NCBI RefSeq assembly: GCF_900187045.1
Contig: NZ_LT906453.1
Span: 806,001-870,000, forward strand
DNA length: 64,000 nucleotides
Direction: 5' to 3'
Origin: Dermatophilus congolensis
GTDB lineage: Bacteria; Actinomycetota; Actinomycetes; Actinomycetales; Dermatophilaceae
The position numbers were made by a program, and so were the translations under genes. How positions within the stretch are numbered: the stretch's first letter is position 1; each line of letters starts with the position of its first letter. Shown piece by piece: positions 18,547-26,759 of the stretch. A model generated the notes under the pieces. The model worked only from the letters and a program-made list of their open reading frames with translations, was not told the DNA's origin and did no database searches.

Positions 18547-19478
18547 AAGCGATGACTATTTCGAGTACTTCTGTGTCCGAGGAGATGCACGGTTCGGGCA
18601 CGTTGACCGCGGCAGATGCTCCGGGAGCGTTGCAGTCGGGGTCGATGGCGGACAGTTATCACGGCCCGGTGAAGGGCAAGTTGAAGATTGTTCACTTGTA
18701 TCCGCGTGAGATGAGCATCTATGGCGACTTTGGCAACGTGCGTGCGTTGCAGGTGCGTGCTCAGCGTCATGGGTACGAGGTGGAGGTGCTGGCGCATCAT
18801 CCGGGAACGGTTTTGCGTGATGACGTAGATATCATCGTCGGTGGTGGTGGTCAGGATTCGGGTCAGGCTCGTGTTGAGGATGATCTGGCCGCTAATGGTG
18901 ACATGTTGCGGCAATTGGCTGCTGATAAAGCGCCGATGTTGGTGGTGTGTGGCATGTACCAGTTGTTGGGTCGTGATTTCACGACGGTGGCTGGTAAGCG
19001 GTTGCCTGGGCTAGGCATTCTGGATGTGACCACTACTGGTGCGGAAACGCGCATGGTTGGCCCGGTGGTTATTTCGGGCAAGTTTGGTGAGATGGTCGGG
19101 TATGAGAACCATTCGGGCCGGACTTTGCGTGGGCCAGGGCAGGCTGCGTTGGGAACGGTGTTGTATGGCCAGGGTAATGATGGCCAGGATGGCACTGAGG
19201 GTGCGGTGAAAGACAACGTGTATGGCACGTACTTGCATGGCCCGGTGTTGCCTTCTAACCCAGCGTTTACTGATGAGCTGCTTCGGGCTGCGGTGGAGCG
19301 GCAGGATAAAGGTGGGTTTGAGCCTGAGGCGTTGGATGACACGTTGGCTGATGAGGCTCGGCATCGTCAGGTAGAGCGGTTGTTGGCCGGGTATGACGAT
19401 GGTGGTTCGTCTGTGTTGCCGAGTGTCAGGGATGTGGCTCGGGCCGCTTTGCGTCGTGCTCGAGCGATGCGTCGCTGA
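18543..19478 (+). CDS. gatD: Lipid II isoglutaminyl synthase, GatD glutaminase subunit
   Basis: A class I-like glutamine amidotransferase (CobB/CobQ type) that supplies ammonia to MurT. The nucleophile Cys is in VVCGMYQLLGRD and the catalytic His in YGTYLHGPVLPSNP. The recognisable GatD domain starts at LKIVHLYPREMSIYGDFGN, about 47 residues in. The GTG start in the overlap with murT would add a polar N-terminal extension; an ATG at 18645 would give the usual length. The final 53 bp overlap the opposing membrane-protein gene tail to tail. Confidence 0.92.
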   Translation: MKAMTISSTSVSEEMHGSGTLTAADAPGALQSGSMADSYHGPVKGKLKIVHLYPREMSIYGDFGNVRALQVRAQRHGYEVEVLAHHPGTVLRDDVDIIVGGGGQDSGQARVEDDLAANGDMLRQLAADKAPMLVVCGMYQLLGRDFTTVAGKRLPGLGILDVTTTGAETRMVGPVVISGKFGEMVGYENHSGRTLRGPGQAALGTVLYGQGNDGQDGTEGAVKDNVYGTYLHGPVLPSNPAFTDELLRAAVERQDKGGFEPEALDDTLADEARHRQVERLLAGYDDGGSSVLPSVRDVARAALRRARAMRR

Positions 19479-20511
19479 GTGTGATGGTGTGTGTGGTGGT
19501 TGGTGTGTGACGTGGACGAGTCACTAGCCAGAGGGTGAGTCCCACTGCACCGAAAGGGATTTCGAGTAGGTGGCTGAAGAGGGCGAAGAGTGCCACACCT
19601 GCTCCGGTTGAGGCCGGATCTGCTTCGAGTGCGATAAGCACTGCGGCGGATCCGGCCTCAGCTATTCCTAGGCCTCCGGGGGTGAGAGGTACTGCTGTGG
19701 AGAGTCGTCCGATGGCGAAGGCAGCGAAAGCTACTGGCCAGGAGACTTGAACGCCGGAGAGAGTGATGCAGGCGGTGAACAGGAGGAAGTAGACACCGAA
19801 GAAGGCCACTACTCCGAAGGTGAGTTGGTGCCAGCGGTTGTGGGCTAGGCCGATGATGCGGGTGCGTAGCGTGAGGGCGTTGGTGGCGAATTGGGCGTGG
19901 TGGTTGGGGCGTAGGTGCTTGTTGATGGTATCGGCGAGTGTGCCCAGTGTTGTGGTTGCGCGGCGTGAGGTGATGAGGGCGATTCCTGTGGCGACGGTGA
20001 TGGTGCCGATGAGGGCGCCGAGGGCGACTCCGCCCCAGATGGTGGTAGGTAGCCCGGTGGAGTGGGTGAGTAGCAGGAGCGCAGCGAGGACGGGTAGGGA
20101 GGCGCGGATGAGAATGTTCCACACTGTGGTGATCAGCATGGATGAGGTGATGGCGGTGACTTCGAATCCCCAAGATCGCCACATGGCGAAGTTGAGTGCG
20201 GTGCCGAATGCGCCGCCTGCGGGCAGGATGTTGCTGATGCAGGAGCCGGCGAGGTTGCTGGTGAGGGCTTGGAGGTGGGTCATGCCGGGCAGGGAGGCTT
20301 TGAGGGTGAAGGTGTAGCAGTAGAGCCCGGTCATCATGAGGGTGAGTAGGCCGAGGAAGTTGAGCCAGCCGACTCCGGTGATGGTGTGGAGAATTTCGGT
20401 CCAGGTGGTTTTGGTGAGGGTGGGGAGTAGCCAGCCGAGTAGGGCGATGGTGATGCTCAGGCTTGCGGCGGTGTGCAGTGTGCTGCGCAGGAGTGTGGAT
20501 GGTGTTGTCAC
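19426..20511 (-). CDS. Flippase-like membrane protein (UPF0104/LPG synthase TM domain)
   Basis: A 361-aa polytopic protein with about eight hydrophobic segments. The block LPAGGAFGTALNFAMWRSWG and the later VPLTPGGLGIAEAG are typical of the lysylphosphatidylglycerol synthase TM / UPF0104 superfamily, members of which may move lipid-linked substrates. It lacks the synthase domain. It overlaps the upstream PIG-L gene by 4 bp (ATGA), so the two are coupled, which hints at joint work on a glycolipid or sugar precursor. Substrate unknown. Confidence 0.8.
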   Translation of the reverse strand: MTTPSTLLRSTLHTAASLSITIALLGWLLPTLTKTTWTEILHTITGVGWLNFLGLLTLMMTGLYCYTFTLKASLPGMTHLQALTSNLAGSCISNILPAGGAFGTALNFAMWRSWGFEVTAITSSMLITTVWNILIRASLPVLAALLLLTHSTGLPTTIWGGVALGALIGTITVATGIALITSRRATTTLGTLADTINKHLRPNHHAQFATNALTLRTRIIGLAHNRWHQLTFGVVAFFGVYFLLFTACITLSGVQVSWPVAFAAFAIGRLSTAVPLTPGGLGIAEAGSAAVLIALEADPASTGAGVALFALFSHLLEIPFGAVGLTLWLVTRPRHTPTTTHTITLSDASLEHDAKRPEPHP

Positions 20512-21320
20512 GGCGTGGTATCCCAGATGTTGTGGGCGGGGTGTTTATGGGTGCGGGTGGTTGGCCCGGTGAACCATTCGTGTCCGAGGATGAGGTTGAA
20601 TAGTGGTGAGGGCAGGTTGCTTAGGACGTTGAGTGTTCGGGTGGTGCGGCCTGTTGTTTGTGAGGTGTGGGCGCGTAGGGCGTTGCGTTTGGCTGTGCTG
20701 TGATGGCCGATGGTGATGCGGTGGGTGATGAGGTTGCGGGGGGTGTAGGCGGTTTCGAATGTGCTGCGGTCGAATTCGGGTGGGAAGGGGTAGAGGCGGG
20801 TTGCGATGCGTAGGGCTTGGGTGATGAGTTCGCGGGGAATTGTTGCTTCGAGGAGTCGGGTGCCTGTGGTCGCGGAGGCGGCGCGGACTACTTCGTGGAG
20901 TTTGATGTGGTCGCGGTGGCCGTATCCGCCGGCTTTGTCGTAGCCGATGACGAGGTCGGCGTGTTCGCTGCGCAGGATGTTGGCCAGTTGGGTTGCGGCG
21001 TGGTGGGTGTTGGTGCGTGCGAATCGGGTTGTATGGGGTGGGTTGGGGGGGATGGTGGGGCCGGAGCCGGAGTCTGCGTAGCCGAGTCGGATGACGTTGT
21101 GGGCGCCGATGGCTGCTGCGCTGCGGTGGAGTTCGTTGATTCGGGTGGTGCCGAGGTCGCCGTTGTGGTGGTAGCGGGGGTCGGCTTCGCCGAGTTCACC
21201 ATCGGTGGCCACGACGAGGATGACGCGGTCTCCTGCAGCGGCTGCTTTGGCGAGGGTGCCTGCCATGAGGAGTGCTTCGTCGTCGGGGTGGGCGTTGACG
21301 GCGACGATGGTGCGGCTCAC
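20508..21320 (-). CDS. PIG-L family N-deacetylase
   Basis: A 270-aa zinc-dependent deacetylase. The metal site is visible: AHPDDEALL at the N-terminus (His, Asp, Asp) and GYGHRDHIKLHEV, which supplies the third ligand. Family members remove acetyl from GlcNAc-linked substrates (MshB in mycothiol synthesis, GlcNAc-PI deacetylase). It is coupled to the flippase-like gene downstream and divergent from a GT4 glycosyltransferase, so a glycoconjugate pathway is plausible. Mycothiol synthesis is possible, but MshB usually has a longer C-terminus; this cannot be settled here. Confidence 0.83.
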   Translation of the reverse strand: MSRTIVAVNAHPDDEALLMAGTLAKAAAAGDRVILVVATDGELGEADPRYHHNGDLGTTRINELHRSAAAIGAHNVIRLGYADSGSGPTIPPNPPHTTRFARTNTHHAATQLANILRSEHADLVIGYDKAGGYGHRDHIKLHEVVRAASATTGTRLLEATIPRELITQALRIATRLYPFPPEFDRSTFETAYTPRNLITHRITIGHHSTAKRNALRAHTSQTTGRTTRTLNVLSNLPSPLFNLILGHEWFTGPTTRTHKHPAHNIWDTTP

Positions 21321-21396
21321 ATCGGTCAGTGTGTCATTGGTGGCTGGCGGGGGTTGGTGGCGTGTGGCGGTATGTCGGGCGTGGCAGGGTGTTTGG

Positions 21397-22518
21397 GTGC
21401 GTATTGCTTTGGTTTCGGATGTTTTTTTGCCGCGTCTGGGTGGGATTGAGGTGCAGGTGGATCGGTTGGCGCGGGGGTTGGTCAGTGCTGGGCATGAGGT
21501 GGTGGTGTTGACGATTACGCCGGGAGCGCAGGCGGATGTGGTTGAGGGTGGGGTGCAGGTGTTGCGGTTTGCGTTGCCGGTGGGGTTGCCGGGGTCAGTG
21601 GTGGTGAATCCGGCGGGGGCGGGGTGGTTGCGGTCGGTGTTGGGTGAGGGTGGTTTTGATGTGGTGCATGTGCATATGGGGGTGGTCAGTCCGTTTGCGT
21701 TTGATGCGGTTCAGGTGGCGGCGCAGTTGGGGTTGGCGCATGTGGTGACGTGTCATTCGTTGGTTGGTGGGGCGGGCAGGTTGTGGTTGCGGTTGTCGGG
21801 GCGGGTGGATCGGTGGGTGTGTGGTGGTGCGGTGTTGTCGGCTGTTTCGGGTGTTGCGGCGCAGCGGTTGGCGGCGGCTGCGTGTGGGGATGTGGAGGTG
21901 GAGGTGGTTCCTAATGGGGTGGATAGGCAGGTGTGGCGTCGGCGATGTGGGGGCAGGACGCGTGCTGGTGGGGTGCGGGTGGTGAGTGCGATGCGTTTGT
22001 CGAGGATTAAGCGGCCGGTGGCGTTGTTGGAGTTGGTGCGGGTGGCGCGGGGGTTGGTTCCGGGGGTGCCGATTACGGTGGAGGTGGCCGGGGATGGGCC
22101 GTTGCGGCCGGTGTGTGAGCGGTGGGTGCGTAGGCATGGTGCTGGTGGGTGGGTGCGGTTGCGAGGTCGGTTGTCTCATGAAGAGTTGGTGCAGATGTAT
22201 GGGGGTGCGGATGTGTTTGTGTCGCCGGTGGTGGATGAGGCGTTTGGGATTGCTGCGTTGGAGGCGCGGGCGTGTGGGGTGCCGGTGTTTGGGCGGGTGG
22301 GTAGTGGGGTGGGGGAGTTTGTGCGCTCGGGTGTTGATGGGGTGTTGATGGATAGTGACGTTGGGTTGGCGCGGGCGGTTGCGCGGTGTGCGGTGGATGG
22401 GGGGTGGGTTGCAAGGTTGCGTGAGCAGGCGGGTGTTGAGTTGCCGGAGCGGTTTGGTCAGGGGGCGGTTGTGGCTGGTGCGGTGGGGTTGTATGAGCGG
22501 GCTGTGCGGGGGGTGTGA
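21397..22518 (+). CDS. GT4 family glycosyltransferase
   Basis: A 373-aa GT-B enzyme. The GTG start at 21397 gives the canonical beginning RIALVSDVFLPRLGGIEVQ with the Gly-Gly loop; longer frames upstream run through the divergent promoter and look random. The C-terminal donor-binding part has PNGVD, AMRLSRIKR, and the retaining EX7E motif in DEAFGIAALEARACGVPV. Many such enzymes build phosphatidylinositol mannosides or cell-envelope glycans. The acceptor is unknown. The coding strand is very G/T-rich, giving many Val, Gly, Arg and Trp. Confidence 0.88.
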   Translation: MRIALVSDVFLPRLGGIEVQVDRLARGLVSAGHEVVVLTITPGAQADVVEGGVQVLRFALPVGLPGSVVVNPAGAGWLRSVLGEGGFDVVHVHMGVVSPFAFDAVQVAAQLGLAHVVTCHSLVGGAGRLWLRLSGRVDRWVCGGAVLSAVSGVAAQRLAAAACGDVEVEVVPNGVDRQVWRRRCGGRTRAGGVRVVSAMRLSRIKRPVALLELVRVARGLVPGVPITVEVAGDGPLRPVCERWVRRHGAGGWVRLRGRLSHEELVQMYGGADVFVSPVVDEAFGIAALEARACGVPVFGRVGSGVGEFVRSGVDGVLMDSDVGLARAVARCAVDGGWVARLREQAGVELPERFGQGAVVAGAVGLYERAVRGV

Positions 22519-22700
22519 TGTGTTTGACGTGGTTTTGTTGTGGTGAAAGGCAGGTTTGGGGCCGCGGCGTTGGGGGTGAGGGGACAGACTGGGTGTGCCG
22601 GTCGTGGTTTTTCCGTGATCTGTCAGATGGCGGCGTTGCCAGGGCGCTGTTACCGGCTGTTGTTGCCCGTGCACCCGGGCTGTTGTGAAGGAGTTGTGCC

Positions 22701-24425
22701 ATGGCGGATTTCGCCTACGAGGACTTGCTGCCTGTTGGGCAGGACACACAGACCCCGTTCCGCAAGTTGACGTCGCAGGGCGTGCATGTGTTGGAGGGGC
22801 CAGGGGGTCGTCGTTTTCTTGAGGTTGAGTCTGAGGCGCTGCGCCTGTTGACGGAGACAGCGATGCATGACATCGCGCATTATTTGCGGCCGGCTCATCT
22901 GCAGCAGTTGCGGAACATCCTTGAGGATGAGGAGGCCAGTGACAATGACAAGTTTGTGGCCTCTGATTTGTTGAAGAACGCGGGGATCGCTGCCGGTGGT
23001 GTGTTGCCTATGTGTCAGGACACGGGGACGGCGATTGTTTCAGCGCATCGGGGGCAGCATGTGCTTACTGCTGGTGATGATGCTGAACCCATCTCGCGGG
23101 GTGTGTTTGATGCTTATACGAAGTTAAATTTGCGGTATAGCCAGAACGCTCCGGTGACGTTCTTTGAGGAGAAGAACACGGGCTGCAATCTTCCTGCGCA
23201 GATCGATATTTATGCGGATACGCATCCAGGGCATGAGCTGGAGTATGAGTTTTTGTTTATGGCTAAGGGTGGTGGTTCGGCGAATAAGAGCTACTTGTTC
23301 CAGGAGACGAAGTCCATTCTTACTCCGGAGCGGATCATGCCGTTTTTGGAGGAAAAAATCCGCAGTTTGGGTACGGCAGCGTGCCCGCCGTATCACTTGG
23401 CGATTGTGGTTGGCGGTACGTCTGCGGAGAAGGCGCTGCAGACAGCTAAGTACGCGTCAGCGAAGTACTTGGACAACCTCCCGACCACGGGTAATGCGGC
23501 TACGGGTCGTGGGTTCCGGGACCGTGAGATGGAGGAGAAGGTTCTTGAACTGACTCGTCAGATCGGTATTGGCGCCCAGTTTGGTGGTAAGTATTTCTGT
23601 CACGATGTGCGGGTGGTGCGGTTGCCGCGTCATGGTGCCTCGTTGCCGGTGGCGATCGCAGTTTCGTGTTCGGCGGATCGGCAGTGTCTGGGCAAGATCA
23701 CCCCGGAGGGGGTGTTCGTGGAGCAGCTTGAGTTTGATCCGACTCAGTATTTGCCAGCCCCCACTGAGGATGAATTGGGTGGGGAAGTTGTAGAGATTGA
23801 TTTGCGGCGTCCGATGTCTGAAGTTTTAGCGGAGCTGACGAAGTATCCGGTTAAGACGCGTTTGTCTTTGACGGGCACGCTTGTGGTGGCCCGCGATATC
23901 GCGCACGCAAAAATCCGGGAGCGTCTTGATGCAGGTGAGCAGATGCCCCAGTATCTGAAGGATTATCCGGTGTATTACGCCGGTCCTGCGAAGACTCCCG
24001 ATGGGATGGCTTCGGGGTCGTTCGGGCCGACGACTGCCGGACGCATGGATAGTTATGTTGACCAGTTCCAGGCTGCGGGCGGGTCGATGGTGATGCTTGC
24101 TAAAGGTAACCGTAGCCAGGCGGTGACGGATGCGTGTGCAGCGCATGGCGGTTTCTACTTGGGTTCTATTGGTGGCCCAGCTGCACGTTTGGCGCAGGAC
24201 TGCATCACGAAGGTGGAGGTTTTGGAGTACCCCGAGTTGGGTATGGAGGCGGTGTGGAAGATTGAGGTGAAAGATTTCCCTGCCTTCATCGTTGTTGATG
24301 ACAAAGGCAATGATTTCTTTGCTTCTGTCGCGGCGTCGGTGACGATGTCGATTGGGAAACGTCCGGGGGTGGATGCCGCGCACAACAACACGGATGTTGA
24401 TGCCGCTGCAACACAAACGAATTAA
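22701..24425 (+). CDS. Class I fumarate hydratase (4Fe-4S)
   Basis: Interconverts fumarate and malate in the TCA cycle. At 574 aa it is the long single-chain form (FumA/FumB type), with both alpha and beta parts. Cys that can bind the oxygen-sensitive cluster are in [22 protein letters not shown] and VSCSADRQC. The beta part includes [26 protein letters not shown] cut by the usual substrate loop residues. The ATG at 22701 follows GAAGGAG. Many Actinobacteria rely on class II FumC, so this form fits an organism tolerant of low oxygen. Composition is less skewed than in flanking genes. Confidence 0.93.
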   Translation: MADFAYEDLLPVGQDTQTPFRKLTSQGVHVLEGPGGRRFLEVESEALRLLTETAMHDIAHYLRPAHLQQLRNILEDEEASDNDKFVASDLLKNAGIAAGGVLPMCQDTGTAIVSAHRGQHVLTAGDDAEPISRGVFDAYTKLNLRYSQNAPVTFFEEKNTGCNLPAQIDIYADTHPGHELEYEFLFMAKGGGSANKSYLFQETKSILTPERIMPFLEEKIRSLGTAACPPYHLAIVVGGTSAEKALQTAKYASAKYLDNLPTTGNAATGRGFRDREMEEKVLELTRQIGIGAQFGGKYFCHDVRVVRLPRHGASLPVAIAVSCSADRQCLGKITPEGVFVEQLEFDPTQYLPAPTEDELGGEVVEIDLRRPMSEVLAELTKYPVKTRLSLTGTLVVARDIAHAKIRERLDAGEQMPQYLKDYPVYYAGPAKTPDGMASGSFGPTTAGRMDSYVDQFQAAGGSMVMLAKGNRSQAVTDACAAHGGFYLGSIGGPAARLAQDCITKVEVLEYPELGMEAVWKIEVKDFPAFIVVDDKGNDFFASVAASVTMSIGKRPGVDAAHNNTDVDAAATQTN

Positions 24426-24439
24426 CCGCTACGGCTGGG

Positions 24440-24486
24440 GGTGTTCCTGCGCTCTTTTGCAGATATTGCACGAGCGTAGGAGCACC
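24440..24486 (+). terminator. Hairpin behind fumarase
   Basis: GGTGTTCCTGCGCTC (24440-24454) pairs over 15 positions, two as G-U, with GAGCGTAGGAGCACC (24472-24486). It begins 15 bp after the fumarase stop. No T-tract follows. Confidence 0.5.
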
Positions 24487-24537
24487 ACCGGTGCGGTTGT
24501 GAAGGTGGCGCCTGAGGCTGCTGTTTAGGGTGGGAGC

Positions 24538-25170
24538 ATGGCCCATGAGCACTCTGGCAATAGCGACGCCACATACTTCAATGACGCTGCGAAAACGTGG
24601 GAAAGTCCTGAAAAAACTGCCCGTTCACAGCGCATTGCTGATGCGATTCGGCAGCGCATTCCGATGAGATCGGAGTGGCATGTACTTGATCTGGGTGCTG
24701 GTACTGGCCAGCTTGGCCGTGCCTTGGCTGAGCATGTGGCGCATGTGCTTCTCATCGATACATCTGAGGGCATGATCGATGTTGCTATGGATGCGATTGC
24801 TGGTCACTCTCGTGTTCAGGCTCGGGTTCATAACCTTCTCGATGAGCCATTGAACGATTCCTTTGATCTTGTTGTCAGCACGATGGCTCTTCACCACATT
24901 CCTGACACCAGGGCTGCTTTGCGAAGCATTCGGGGAGCGCTTGCACCGGGAGGTTGGGTTGCGCTGGCGGATCTTGATCATGATCCAGAGAATCTTTTTC
25001 ATGCGGATACGCACACTGGGCACCGGGGTATTGAGCGGGATGTGTTGCGGGAAGATTTGGTGCGGGAGGGTTTTGTTGATGTGCAGGTGGAGACGGCGGC
25101 CACAGTTGTGAAGGCTAAGGGTGGTGTTGCTCGCGAGTTCAGCGTTTTTCTTGCGACGGGGCATCTGTAG
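24538..25170 (+). CDS. Class I SAM-dependent methyltransferase
   Basis: A 210-aa single-domain methyltransferase. The SAM-binding motif I is VLDLGAGTGQLGRALAEH; motif II acidic residue lies in LLIDTSEGMIDVA; motif IV is DSFDLVVSTMALHHI, and the post-motif APGGWVALADLD follows. The HH-I pattern resembles UbiE/YcgJ-like small-molecule methyltransferases. Neighbours (fumarase, Gfo/Idh/MocA) do not reveal the substrate. The ATG at 24538 follows a GGTGGGAGC segment. Confidence 0.83.
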   Translation: MAHEHSGNSDATYFNDAAKTWESPEKTARSQRIADAIRQRIPMRSEWHVLDLGAGTGQLGRALAEHVAHVLLIDTSEGMIDVAMDAIAGHSRVQARVHNLLDEPLNDSFDLVVSTMALHHIPDTRAALRSIRGALAPGGWVALADLDHDPENLFHADTHTGHRGIERDVLREDLVREGFVDVQVETAATVVKAKGGVAREFSVFLATGHL

Positions 25171-25214
25171 TGTCTTAGGTGTTGTTCCCCGGGGGCTGGT
25201 GGCAGGGTTGGGGT

Positions 25215-26243
25215 ATGCGTATTGCTCTTGCGGGTTACTCCTATGGTCGTACTTTGCATGCTCCGTTGATTGCGCAGGCGGGTGGGCAGATCGTTGCTGT
25301 GGCGACTTCGCATCCTGATCGGGTTGCGCAGGCGAAAGCGGATCTACCGGGGGCGGTGGTGGTTCCTGATGTGACGGCGTTGGTGGATGCTGTTGCGAAT
25401 GTTGGTGCTGATGCGGTGGTTTTGTGTACTCCTACGGGTAAGCATGTTGAGCATGTGCGTCAGGTGATTGCGGCTGGGGTGCCGTGTGTGGTGGATAAGC
25501 CGATGGCAGTTTTTGCTGATGAGGCTGATGCGTTGGTTCAGTTGGCACGTCAGGAGCGTGTGCCGTTGACGGTGTTTCAGAATCGGCGGTGGGATGCCGG
25601 TCCGTTGGCGTTGGCGCGGGTGATGCAGCGGGGTGATTTGGGGCAGGTACGTCGTTTTGAGATGTCGTTTAGTCGGTGGCGTCCGGAGCCGAAGCAGCGG
25701 TGGAGGGAGAACGCTGATTGGCGTGAGGGTGGTGGTGTTCTTAACGATTTGGGTCCGCATGTGATTGATACTGCGGTGCAGGTGATGGGGCCAGTTGCCA
25801 GTGTGTATGCGGAGGTGAATGCGTTTACTACTCCTGCGGATGATGATGTTTTGTTGTGGTTGCGTCACGTGGGTGGTGGGTCTTCGATTTTGCGGGCTAG
25901 TTCGTTTGATCCGTTTCCTGCGCCTCGGTTCCGTGTGACGGGAACGAAGGCTGCGTTTGTGTATGAAGACGGTCCGGACACGATTGGTGTTTTGCCGGAT
26001 TTGGCTGATGCTCAGGGCGGAACGGGGTGGGTGTATGCGGGGTCTGAGCGGTGGCCGGGGCCAGCGGTGAGTGAGACGGGCGCGGAGTTTTATCGGATTT
26101 TGTCGGCGGCGTTGCAGGTTCAGGGGTATGAGGATAGGCAGGCGGGGATGCCGGTTGATCCTATGGATGCGGTGCATTCCATCCGGGTTGGGCAGGCGGC
26201 GCGCCTCAGTGCTGCACAGAGCCGGGTTGTCCAGGTGGAGTGA
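25215..26243 (+). CDS. Gfo/Idh/MocA family oxidoreductase
   Basis: A 342-aa NAD(P)-dependent oxidoreductase. The start at the ATG at 25215 gives RIALAGYSYGRTLHAPLI, a Rossmann start; the longer frame adds only GGWWQGWG. Family landmarks are VLCTPTGKHVEHV, CVVDKPMA (the EKP motif as DKP), and GGGVLNDLGPHVIDTAVQ with the catalytic His region. Substrates are usually sugars or polyols. It is 45 bp after the methyltransferase and probably in the same transcription unit. Confidence 0.87.
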   Translation: MRIALAGYSYGRTLHAPLIAQAGGQIVAVATSHPDRVAQAKADLPGAVVVPDVTALVDAVANVGADAVVLCTPTGKHVEHVRQVIAAGVPCVVDKPMAVFADEADALVQLARQERVPLTVFQNRRWDAGPLALARVMQRGDLGQVRRFEMSFSRWRPEPKQRWRENADWREGGGVLNDLGPHVIDTAVQVMGPVASVYAEVNAFTTPADDDVLLWLRHVGGGSSILRASSFDPFPAPRFRVTGTKAAFVYEDGPDTIGVLPDLADAQGGTGWVYAGSERWPGPAVSETGAEFYRILSAALQVQGYEDRQAGMPVDPMDAVHSIRVGQAARLSAAQSRVVQVE

Positions 26244-26302
26244 GCGGGTTCGGGGTGTTCTGCTTGTGCAGGTAAGTGCTGGGCAGTCGTTAGTGTGGGT
26301 GT

Positions 26303-26653
26303 ATGGCAACTACTTTCACCGTCCTTGGTCTTATGCACTGGCTTGGGCTGCTGCTCATTCTGGTTGGTTGGGCGATGTCCTTCGCGGCCCGTCGGATTCA
26401 CGTGTTGATGGTGTGGGGTGCACGCCTGCAGCTGTTGATTGGTTTGGGTTTGGTGGGTGTGCTGGAGATGTCTGGCGGCACGGTGAACCACATGATGGTC
26501 GGTATCAAGCTGCTTGTTGCGGTTGCTGTTGTTGGTTTGTGTGAGGCGTCGAATGCGAAGGCTAAGCGTGGTCAGGATTCGTTTACGTTGGCCCATGCTG
26601 CACTTGGGTTGACGTTGGTTAACACCGTGATTGGGCTGGGGTTTATGGGCTGA
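26303..26653 (+). CDS. Small integral membrane protein
   Basis: A 116-aa protein with four hydrophobic segments: LGLMHWLGLLLILVGWAM, LQLLIGLGLVGVL, MMVGIKLLVAVAVVGL and AALGLTLVNTVIGLGFMG. A polar loop EASNAKAKRGQDSF lies before the last segment. The His-x-Met-Met and Lys in helix 3 recall small actinobacterial membrane proteins of unknown role. I do not recognise a named family. It sits 107 bp before pcrA. Confidence 0.65.
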   Translation: MATTFTVLGLMHWLGLLLILVGWAMSFAARRIHVLMVWGARLQLLIGLGLVGVLEMSGGTVNHMMVGIKLLVAVAVVGLCEASNAKAKRGQDSFTLAHAALGLTLVNTVIGLGFMG

Positions 26654-26759
26654 TTTGCCTGGTGGAGCACGGTGTGTGATGCGTCGTGTGTGAGTTTGTC
26701 GGCGTGTTGTAAGGCGGCTGTCCCTGCGTGCTGGTCGGGGCGGCCGCCTACAGTTATCG

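Noticed and set aside
21595-22749. Long minus-strand frame of 384 codons opposite the GT4 gene
   Set aside because: Composition is only Pro, His, Arg and Thr from the C/A-rich antisense strand; the + strand has clear GT4 motifs.
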